Positions 1 to 6,344 of a stretch of 11,069 bases of DNA are shown piece by piece. The DNA lies in NCBI GenBank assembly GCA_047514575.1, contig JAKZYH010000581.1, positions 1 to 11,069 of the forward strand. Direction: 5' to 3'. A program made the translations under genes and the position numbers. This DNA is from CAUZIZ01 sp047514575. GTDB lineage: Bacteria; Acidobacteriota; UBA6911; RPQK01; JAJDTT01. Under the pieces are notes generated by a model, which was not told where the DNA came from, searched no databases, and was given only the letters and a program-made list of their open reading frames with translations. The first letter of the stretch is position 1, and each line of letters starts with the position of its first letter.

Positions 1-1
1 G

Positions 2-121
2 CGCACGGGCGCTGGGAAACGGAATCCCATGGTCGCCAAGGGACCCTTGAAGCTCCAGGCCCACCGCAGCCCCGTCCGCTTCCGCAACCTCTGGTACCGT
101 CCGCTGCGACGGGTTCCCTGA
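2..121 (+). CDS. C-terminal end of a DUF1080 (3-keto-disaccharide hydrolase-type) protein, cut by window edge
   Basis: The frame is open from the left edge to TGA at 119-121 and encodes the last 39 residues. The stretch reading GPLKLQAHRSPVRFRNLW, followed by YRPL, has the typical ending of the DUF1080 / 3-keto-disaccharide hydrolase beta-sandwich, where a 'GP-(I/L)-x-LQ-H-x-x-x-V-x-FRN-(I/L)-W' strand pair closes the domain. Members are usually secreted and bind or hydrolyse glycosides, often beside Gfo/Idh/MocA dehydrogenases such as the next gene downstream. Only the tail is visible, so the signal peptide, any fused domain and the substrate cannot be judged. Family assignment is fairly sure from this motif; function is known only at family level. 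Confidence 0.75.
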   Translation, partial: RTGAGKRNPMVAKGPLKLQAHRSPVRFRNLWYRPLRRVP

Positions 122-143
122 GAGCCCGCGACCCGCTGTCCCT

Positions 144-175
144 CCTGTTTAATCGATCCAATCGATCCAAACAGG
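144..175 (+). terminator. Hairpin after the DUF1080 stop, loop made of a tandem 9-base repeat
   Basis: CCTGTTT (144-150) pairs perfectly with AAACAGG (169-175), 22 bases after the stop codon. The 18-base loop is exactly two copies of AATCGATCC (151-159 and 160-168). Only three T follow, so this is a weak candidate for an intrinsic terminator; it could also be a transcript-stabilising hairpin. Confidence 0.45.
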
Positions 176-466
176 TTTCGTGCTCCGATCCATAAATACG
201 GCAACGTCCGTTGCGGGGGAAGCAGATAGCCCTTAGGATGGAATATACCTGGATCGTCAGGCTTGAGAGGGCGACCTATATCACAGAACCTCCCGAAAGG
301 TTTGGGGATAATCGCTTGCAGGTAGCTGGAGAATCCGGCCGCGGGCGAGTCGGAAGAGATCGTCACCGACGAAGGAGGTCTACGTCAAGGGATAGCAGAA
401 GACCGCTGCGGTTCTGCTTCGTCGCCGGCAACCCTCTGCCTGTCAACGACGCCTCCAGGATTTGCT

Positions 467-475
467 AAGGAGGAG
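467..475 (+). promoter_or_regulatory. Strong Shine-Dalgarno that fixes the start at 480
   Basis: AAGGAGGAG lies four bases before ATG 480-482. It selects this ATG over an in-frame TTG at 462, which would itself overlap the ribosome binding site. The product then starts MSNLSRRHF, placing the twin arginines near the N-terminus as expected for a Tat signal. Confidence 0.75.
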
Positions 476-479
476 AAGT

Positions 480-1793
480 ATGAGCAACCTGTCTCGACGT
501 CATTTTATCTTCGGTTCCGTCGTCGCCACCACGGCCAGCGCCCGGCCCACGGCTAGCGCCCCGCGAGTGTCAGCCAACGATCGCGTGTCCGTGGCCGTCG
601 TTGGGGCTGGAGGAATGGGACGCCACCATGTGAACGGCCTTCTGGAGGCGCCCGATGCCGTGTGTGCCACCGTCTGCGACGTGAACCAGTACTTCATGGA
701 GCGGGAGGCGGAGAAGGTGCGCCGGAGTACCGGAAAACGGCCCAGGATGGTGAAGGACTTCCGGCGAATCCTGGATGATCCCTCCATCGACGCGCTAGTG
801 GTGGCGACGCCCCATCACTGGCACATCCCCATCGCCGTCCGGGCCCTGGAGGCGGGCAAGGATGTCTATGTGGAAAAGCCCGCCAGCCACGTGTTCCGTG
901 AGGGTCGGGTGTTGGTGGAGACTGCCCGGAGGACCAAGCGTATTGTCCAGCACGGCACCCAGATGCGCTCCACTGAGGTCACGGCCAGGGCTCGCGAGGT
1001 GCTGGACTCCGGGATCCTCGGCGAGGTGAAGATGTCCAAGGCCTGGAACCAGCACCGCTCCACCCACCCGGTTGCGGTTCCGGACACTCCCGAGCCTCCT
1101 GGAATCGACTACGACTTCTGGCTGGGGCCGGCCCCCAAACGGCGTTTCAACTCCAATCGCTTCAAGAATACCTGGCTCTGGTATCGAGACTACGGTAATG
1201 GCGACATCGGAGGGGATGGCATTCATGACCTCGACATGGCCCACTTTGGCCTGAGCCCCCGGACCCATCCGATTCGGATCACAGCCCACGGAAGCGACAT
1301 CGAGATCCCGGGAGAGCGGGAGTTCCCCGACAACATGACGGTGGCCTACGAGTTCCAGGAGGGCAAGGTGCTCCTGTACGAGGACCGGGGCTGGACACCC
1401 TACGGGCACTACGGCGTGGACAGCGGAAACATCTTCTACGGCACGGAGGGATTCATGGTCTTCTCCCGCCGCGGCTTCTTCCAGGTCTACCAGGGATCCA
1501 AGGAGGAACTGGGGCCGGGGATGAGGTTCAGCCGAAGAATCGGCAACAGGTCCTGGTGGAGCCATCAGCTGAAGCATCACCACGCTGGTTTCTTCGAGAG
1601 TGTTCGGACCCGGCGGCAACCCAGTGCGCCAGCTCTTCAGGCTCACCTCTCGTGTGCCCTGACGCATCTGGGAGAGGTTGCGTTTCGAGTGCGCCGAGTG
1701 TTGGAGTTTGATCCCGAAACCGAGACCGTTAAGAATGATCCGGAGGCCAACCGCCTGCTGACCAAGGAGTACCGGGAACCCTGGAGTGTTTAG
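480..1793 (+). CDS. Tat-exported Gfo/Idh/MocA family oxidoreductase
   Basis: This 437-residue protein is a complete NAD(P)-dependent sugar or inositol dehydrogenase-family enzyme. The N-terminus has a Tat signal (S5-R-R-H-F with a short hydrophobic stretch, residues 5-20), so it is probably exported folded with its cofactor. The Rossmann motif GAGGMG lies at residues 42-47, the family signature EKP at 132-134, and the second-domain motif GIHDLDMAHF at about 247-256 carries the Asp/His pair where catalytic residues usually sit. The ending, with LLTKEYREPWSV, matches the normal C-terminus of this subfamily, so the gene is not truncated although transposase DNA begins at its stop codon. The DUF1080 neighbour fits periplasmic processing of oxidised sugars, but the substrate cannot be read from sequence. 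Family assignment is very sure. Confidence 0.95.
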   Translation: MSNLSRRHFIFGSVVATTASARPTASAPRVSANDRVSVAVVGAGGMGRHHVNGLLEAPDAVCATVCDVNQYFMEREAEKVRRSTGKRPRMVKDFRRILDDPSIDALVVATPHHWHIPIAVRALEAGKDVYVEKPASHVFREGRVLVETARRTKRIVQHGTQMRSTEVTARAREVLDSGILGEVKMSKAWNQHRSTHPVAVPDTPEPPGIDYDFWLGPAPKRRFNSNRFKNTWLWYRDYGNGDIGGDGIHDLDMAHFGLSPRTHPIRITAHGSDIEIPGEREFPDNMTVAYEFQEGKVLLYEDRGWTPYGHYGVDSGNIFYGTEGFMVFSRRGFFQVYQGSKEELGPGMRFSRRIGNRSWWSHQLKHHHAGFFESVRTRRQPSAPALQAHLSCALTHLGEVAFRVRRVLEFDPETETVKNDPEANRLLTKEYREPWSV

Positions 1794-2161
1794 AAGCTGC
1801 CCCTCGCTTTCTGATCCGGGATCGGGACGGAGTTTATGGCCACTGCTTCGAGAGCTGCGTGAAAAGCATGGGCATTGAGGAAGTGCGGATTGCTCCAAGA
1901 AGCCCTTGGCAAAACGGCTTCGCCGAGCGACTGATCGGCTCCATTCGAAGAGAGTGTCTTGACCACGTGATTGTCATCGGGGAACGCCATCTACGGAGGA
2001 TACTGGCTAGTTATTTTGACTATTATCATCGGTCAAGAACCCACTTGTCCCTTGCCAAAGACTCCCCTGAGACACGAGTTAAGCAGGACGGTGCAGGCGA
2101 GATCATTGAGATCTCGCAGGTCGGTGGGCTTCACCATCGGTATGAGCGTAAAGCCGCGTAG
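1793..2161 (+). pseudogene. 3' remnant of an integrase-core (DDE) transposase
   Basis: About 122 residues of the C-terminal half of an rve-type transposase are open from 1793 to TAG 2159-2161. Recognisable parts are APRFLIRDRDGVYG (the region of the second acidic catalytic residue), APRSPWQNGFAERLIGSIRRE (the WxN-x-x-x-E block carrying the catalytic Glu), FDYYHRSRTHLSL, and the ending VGGLHHRY. The upstream portion, with the helix-turn-helix and first catalytic Asp, is absent, and there is no sensible start (the GTG at 1859 is internal to the domain). Homology begins at the final base of the Gfo stop codon. It resembles IS3/IS481-type integrase-domain transposases; I cannot name the IS. It must be inactive alone. 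Confidence 0.85.
2097..2117. repeat. Perfect 8-base inverted repeat near the transposase 3' end
   Basis: GCGAGATC (2097-2104) and GATCTCGC (2110-2117) are exact inverse complements around a 5-base loop. The hairpin lies inside the coding end of the transposase remnant. There is no T run, so it is not an obvious terminator. It may be chance or part of the element's end structure. Confidence 0.4.
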
Positions 2162-2282
2162 CGGACGCTCCGCTTCTTTTGTTCTCGTTGGCTATGCGGG
2201 CCAAAGACCTGCGGACGCTCGCTGACACGTCGATTCTGGTGACCGACTTCCGGCCCGCTTCTCAAAAGGTCAAATCGACATA

Positions 2283-2308
2283 CCTCCTGCGGACTTAAGC
2301 GCAGAAGG
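2283..2308. repeat. Imperfect stem-loop, 9-base stem with one mismatch
   Basis: CCTCCTGCG (2283-2291) pairs with CGCAGAAGG (2300-2308) except at one position, around an 8-base loop containing CTTAAG. There is no flanking T run in either direction. It may be a transcript-end structure or part of the insertion-element end. Confidence 0.3.
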
Positions 2309-2412
2309 CGGTCTGTCAAGTGGAGATTGAGAAAAAGAGATCTACCAAAAAGAGCGACGAGGTTTTGGCGAACGACAGGACTGCTGGGCAAGGAGAGGAT
2401 GAAACAGGAATG

Positions 2413-2445
2413 CCAGGAGAAGAGGCGCACCCCAGCGACTCCTGG
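2413..2445 (-). terminator. Possible hairpin downstream of the DUF1501 gene
   Basis: CCAGGAG (2413-2419) and CTCCTGG (2439-2445) are exact inverse complements with a 19-base loop, lying 25 bases beyond the DUF1501 stop on the minus strand. No clear U tract follows in that direction, so this is a weak terminator candidate. Confidence 0.25.
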
Positions 2446-2469
2446 TTTCCAATTTCATCGGGTCCCCCC

Positions 2470-3795
2470 CTAGAGCAGTTCGTCCACGGGATGGCCCGGC
2501 CTGTCTCCTGTGGAATTAGCGATGTAGAGGGGGCGTCCGTCCCGGCCCGTATAGGCCTTCGACCAGTCGATCCCCAGGGCCTTGTAGACGGTGGCGAAGA
2601 GGTCTCCGATGGTCACCTGTCGGTCGGCCACGTAAGCACCTCGCTCGTCGCTGGCACCGACCACCTGCCCGCCCTTGATCCCCCCGCCTCCCAGCGCCAG
2701 AGACCAACAGTGACACCAGTGGTCTCTGCCGGCCTTGGGATTGATATCGGGAGTTCGCCCGAACTCGCCCATCACCAGGACGACCGTCGAGTCCAGCAGC
2801 CCTCTTTCCTGCAGTTCCGTGAGCAGGGTCGGCAGCGCCTGGTCCAGACGGGGGGCAAGCTTCTGGGACAGTATCTTGTCGTTGTCGAAGTGGGTGTCCC
2901 ACTCGCTGTGATCGTAGCCTTCTGCCGTGACAAAGCGGCATCCCGCCTCCACCAGTCGGCGGGCCAGGAGCAGCGCTTGCCCGAAGCGGGTCCTGCCGTA
3001 GGCCTCCCGAACCTTCTCCGGCTCCTGGGACAGATCGAAGGCCTTCCGCACCTCCGGAGCCAGGATCATCTCCAGGGCCTGCTTCTGATACGCATCCATG
3101 CTCCTGAATCGGGCAAAGTCCTCTTGCTTCCGGTACTCCCGATCCACCACCTGGAGAAACCTCCGGCGGTCTTCGATCACTTCGGGGGAAAGTGACTTGG
3201 GCAACGTCAAGTCCGGGATCTCGAAGTCGTCCTGGCTGGGATCCGGAACGATCATCGGATCGTACTGGGCCCCCATGTTCCCGGACATGTAAGAATGGCT
3301 ATAGGAAAGGGGCGGTGTGACCACGTAGGGCGGTAGATTGTTGCGGCCGCCCAGTTCGCGGGAGACGATGGATCCGAAACTGGGGAAACGGAAGCCGGGA
3401 CTCGGGCTGTGACCCGTCATCCCGTAATAGGTACCCTGGGGATGATCGTTCTCTACCGAATGCATGGAGCGGATCAGGGACAACTGGTCCATCTGCCGTG
3501 CGATGCGCGGCAGCACCTCGGAGATCTGAATTCCAGCAACGTTCGTCGAGATCGCCTTGAAGTTGCTGTTGGGCTTGGGATCCCAGGTGTCCATGTGGGG
3601 TGGGCCGCCCGAGAGCCAGATGAGAATCACCGAGGAGGCCTTCTTGGGCGGGTCCTCTCCGGCTGCGGCGGCTCGCTCCGCCGCTCGCAGAAACTGGCTC
3701 AAACCGATACCCAGGAACGGTAATCCCCCGATCCGCAGAAACTCTCGGCGCCCCCAATCGGCGCTCCCACAGGTAGGACATCCTGGCTGGACCAT
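2470..3795 (-). CDS. DUF1501 family protein with Tat signal
   Basis: This 441-residue protein belongs to DUF1501, a family with an alkaline-phosphatase/sulfatase-like fold whose activity is not established. The N-terminus has GRREFLRIGG (twin Arg at 16-17) and a hydrophobic stretch to about residue 36, indicating Tat export. Conserved blocks visible in order are GGPPHMDTWDPKP (63-75), ENDHPQGTYYGMTGH (115-129), YDHSEWDTH (294-302) and GEFGRTPDINPKAGRDHW (343-360). These His/Asp/Glu-rich motifs would supply metal ligands in the related fold. A CPTC pair at residues 6-9 precedes the Tat motif. The gene starts 61 bases after the DUF1549/DUF1553 gene, the usual partner of DUF1501. The stop follows a run of seven C on the plus strand. 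It looks full-length and intact. Confidence 0.95.
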   Translation of the reverse strand: MVQPGCPTCGSADWGRREFLRIGGLPFLGIGLSQFLRAAERAAAAGEDPPKKASSVILIWLSGGPPHMDTWDPKPNSNFKAISTNVAGIQISEVLPRIARQMDQLSLIRSMHSVENDHPQGTYYGMTGHSPSPGFRFPSFGSIVSRELGGRNNLPPYVVTPPLSYSHSYMSGNMGAQYDPMIVPDPSQDDFEIPDLTLPKSLSPEVIEDRRRFLQVVDREYRKQEDFARFRSMDAYQKQALEMILAPEVRKAFDLSQEPEKVREAYGRTRFGQALLLARRLVEAGCRFVTAEGYDHSEWDTHFDNDKILSQKLAPRLDQALPTLLTELQERGLLDSTVVLVMGEFGRTPDINPKAGRDHWCHCWSLALGGGGIKGGQVVGASDERGAYVADRQVTIGDLFATVYKALGIDWSKAYTGRDGRPLYIANSTGDRPGHPVDELL

Positions 3796-3856
3796 TTCGC
3801 CTTGTCTTCCGTTCTCCGAGCTTCGTTGGCGCGTGTGCCTGCTCTTGCGACTATTA

Positions 3857-6322
3857 TCAATGATTGTGAGCGAACTGTCGAGAGCTGATGAGAGCCCAGG
3901 CCAGGGCCTCGAAGGCCTGTTTTCGAGGTCGCCGCCCGATCATCTCTTCCAGCTGTGACCGCTCTTCCGGTGTAGGGAATCGCGAAAGAGCCGACAGGTA
4001 GAGTTCCTCGATGATCTCCCTGTCGCTTGCCCCACTCTCGAGCAGTCGGCTCACCCGTCCTCCGGGCTGAGAGACTTTCTCCGTAAACGTCTTTCCAGTC
4101 AGCATATGAAGAGCCTGCGCCAGAGTCGGTTCCGGCTTCTCTTCCGGCAGCGTCTTCCGCTCTTTGCGGTTGAAGATCTCCATGAACTCGGAAGCCGCCT
4201 TTGGCAAGAGGGAGATCGCCCGAGTTCCAGGTGGGACTCCCTTGAAGAAGTCGGGCACGCCGGTCGCCTGAGAGATGGCGTCCAGCAACACGGCCGCCTC
4301 CAACGGTCGGGGAAGGGCGTGGGAGAAATTGAGATGATCCCCTCGATTGGTGTGGTTGGGTGTCCCCGAAAGCTGATACGTCCGCGATCGCACGATCAGC
4401 CGCATCAGATGTTTCAAGTCGTGGCCATGTTCCCGGAAGTCGGCAGCCAGGGCGCGAAGAAGCTCCGGGTGAGTGGGAGGGTTGGTGGATCGAAAATCGT
4501 CCACCGGATCCACGATTCCCCTGCCGAAGAACCAATCCCAGACACGGTTGACCAAGGCTTGGGCGAAGTAGGGATGCGACACCATCCATTGGGCCAATTT
4601 CACTCGCAAGTCCGCCCGCTCCTCCTGAGGCAGCAGGGTACCATCCAGGAACCGAGGTTCCACCACCTGTTTGGTTCTGGGATGGACCACCTTGTCAGCC
4701 TGTAGGGGAGAGTCGAGGACCAAGGAGTCGTCCATCAGGGTTCGCCGCACATCCACTAGACGACCGTAAAAGGCCGCCATTCCCCAAAACTGATCCTGAC
4801 TCCAGGCCTCGAAGGGATGGTCGTGGCAGCGAGCGCAGTCCAGCCGGCGACCCAGGTAGATCCTCACCTGCTCGGCGATGAGATCTTCCGGCGGAATCAG
4901 GGAGTACCCCCGATAGTAGAAGCGGGTGGGCCCATCGTAGCCCTGGGCCGCAATCCGCTCCACGGCCAGCCGATCATAGGGTTTGTTCTCGGCTATGCTC
5001 CGTCGCAGCCACTCGCCGTAGCGTTGCGTGTGCCTCCCTCCGCCGTACCAGCGAAAGATCTCTGCGTAGCGGAAGAACAGATACTCTTTGTACTCAGGAG
5101 AGTTCAGCAGAATCTCGATGAGCTTGTCACGCTTGTGGGGATCGGGAGAGGCGATGAATGCGCGGACTCGATCGCCAGGGGGTAGAGTTCCGGTCAGGTC
5201 CAGGCAGACTCGCCGCAGGAATTCTGCGTCGCTCGACAAATCGGAGGGAACGATGTTCAAGTGGCGAAGCCTTCCGAAGACGAACCCGTCGATGAAGTTC
5301 CCTTCCAGCACTTCGGGATAGCTGATCAGCCTGTTCGCCAAGACGCCGAATCTGGCGCTGGTGACCTGTCCGGGAGCCCGGATCAAGACACTCGTCTCCC
5401 CGGGACGCCTGGCCCTGACCAAGCCCTCCTGGCTCACCTCCAGTACGGCCTCATCGCCGGATTCATAGACCACCTCATGGGTCACGTCTTCCCGCCGTCC
5501 GTTGCTAAGGTGCGCCGTCACCAGTATCTGTTGTCTTCCCTTCGGATCCAGCACCGCCTGCCTTGGGTAGACTTCCAGCTTCTCGATCCACGGGGTTTCC
5601 GATTCGCCCTCCGGGGCATAGGGAGCGCGCTGGCGGATCCACTGCAGGATCCTGGCGTACTCGGGCGAATCGACGCCGAAACGACGACCGCCGCCATGGG
5701 ACACCTGCAGGGTGGGCTTCAGGAGAAGCAGACTCTTCTCCGGTGCTTCCAGGTCTATCCGCGGCTTCCTGGGCTCACTGGATTCGTCGGTCAGCACCTG
5801 GAACTTTCCCCCCTGGACGATCCATTTGTAGTCTTGGCGAGGATAGCTGGCGTTGAGCGACAGCTTGAAGCCGCCCTGCCCGGGCACGGCCCCGTGACAG
5901 GTCGTGTCGTTGCAACCGCTTCGGGTCAGAATGGTCCCCATCTCTCGGGCAAAGCTCAGGGGACGACTGGCTTGCGCGTCCACGATCCGGATGGTGGCTC
6001 GGGCCTCCTGACCGCCCACCCTGGCCCTCAACAGTAGATCGCCGTCGGTGCGCGGTGTGACCCGACACAGAGGGGAGAGCTGGGCCAGTTCGGGGTTGGA
6101 AAGAGAGAACTCGGCTTCTGAAGTGAGATCCCGTTCGATGCCGCCCTCGAAAGTCCCCATCAGCAGGAACGTCTGGGACGACTCGGTGCCCCGAAGCATG
6201 ACCTCCGACGGCACCAGTTGGAGCGACAGCGGTTTTGCAGAAGGCTTTCCGTACGCCGTACCAAGGCTGGTCGCCATGACCAGACACCCGATCCAGGTTC
6301 GATACCTTGCTTGTCTCTTCAC
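3857..6322 (-). CDS. DUF1549/DUF1553 domain protein with Big2-like domain and cytochrome-like motifs
   Basis: This 821-residue secreted protein starts at GTG 6320-6322, with AGGAGA about 12 bases upstream and a Sec-type signal (residues 1-25, ending near TAYG). In order there is a beta-rich N-terminal region (30-115), a GCNDTTCHG motif (136-144) resembling a planctomycete-type cytochrome segment but with a wider C-x4-CH spacing, a bacterial Ig-like (Big2) domain (about 245-330), DUF1549 (about 345-540) containing CARCH at 496-500 with the following DHPFEAW, and DUF1553 (about 575-800) with LVNRVWDWFFGRGIV and RTYQLS. CxxCH can bind haem c covalently, but in DUF1549 haem binding is unproven. 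It is the middle gene of the operon. It ends with three consecutive in-frame stops, TGA TAA TAG. The reaction is unknown; family assignment is very sure. Confidence 0.95.
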   Translation of the reverse strand: MKRQARYRTWIGCLVMATSLGTAYGKPSAKPLSLQLVPSEVMLRGTESSQTFLLMGTFEGGIERDLTSEAEFSLSNPELAQLSPLCRVTPRTDGDLLLRARVGGQEARATIRIVDAQASRPLSFAREMGTILTRSGCNDTTCHGAVPGQGGFKLSLNASYPRQDYKWIVQGGKFQVLTDESSEPRKPRIDLEAPEKSLLLLKPTLQVSHGGGRRFGVDSPEYARILQWIRQRAPYAPEGESETPWIEKLEVYPRQAVLDPKGRQQILVTAHLSNGRREDVTHEVVYESGDEAVLEVSQEGLVRARRPGETSVLIRAPGQVTSARFGVLANRLISYPEVLEGNFIDGFVFGRLRHLNIVPSDLSSDAEFLRRVCLDLTGTLPPGDRVRAFIASPDPHKRDKLIEILLNSPEYKEYLFFRYAEIFRWYGGGRHTQRYGEWLRRSIAENKPYDRLAVERIAAQGYDGPTRFYYRGYSLIPPEDLIAEQVRIYLGRRLDCARCHDHPFEAWSQDQFWGMAAFYGRLVDVRRTLMDDSLVLDSPLQADKVVHPRTKQVVEPRFLDGTLLPQEERADLRVKLAQWMVSHPYFAQALVNRVWDWFFGRGIVDPVDDFRSTNPPTHPELLRALAADFREHGHDLKHLMRLIVRSRTYQLSGTPNHTNRGDHLNFSHALPRPLEAAVLLDAISQATGVPDFFKGVPPGTRAISLLPKAASEFMEIFNRKERKTLPEEKPEPTLAQALHMLTGKTFTEKVSQPGGRVSRLLESGASDREIIEELYLSALSRFPTPEERSQLEEMIGRRPRKQAFEALAWALISSRQFAHNH

Positions 6323-6344
6323 GGCAAACGGAGTCTCCTGCGTC

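Larger units (their letters stand above)
122..479 (+). other. 358-base intergenic region upstream of the Gfo/Idh/MocA gene
   Basis: Apart from the hairpin at 144-175, no gene is convincing here. A loose sigma-70-like pair, TTGCGG (211-216) and TAGGAT (234-239) with 17-base spacing, could be the promoter of the oxidoreductase, leaving a leader of roughly 230 bases. A small frame from a TTG at 211 runs through the region, but it is rich in Arg, matches no family I recognise and lacks a ribosome binding site. I found no riboswitch fold I could name. Confidence 0.4.
2162..2469. other. Gene-free stretch between transposase remnant and the convergent operon
   Basis: No reading frame here looks like a protein. 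The stretch contains a 10-base direct repeat GCGGACGCTC (2161-2170 and 2211-2220), an imperfect stem-loop at 2283-2308 and a perfect 7-base stem at 2413-2445. It may hold the decayed end of the insertion element and the 3' end of the DUF1501 transcript. I could not identify a terminal inverted repeat or a target-site duplication. Confidence 0.4.

Noticed and set aside
211..468. 85-codon plus-strand frame before the oxidoreductase
   Set aside because: TTG start without a ribosome binding site and an Arg-rich product with no recognisable motif; more likely a leader region.
795..1898. 367-codon minus-strand frame opposite the oxidoreductase
   Set aside because: The plus strand carries an unmistakable Gfo/Idh/MocA protein with a strong ribosome binding site; the antisense frame is a shadow and crosses into transposase DNA.
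2320..3195. 291-codon plus-strand frame
   Set aside because: Mostly antisense to the DUF1501 gene, with low-complexity composition and no recognisable domain.
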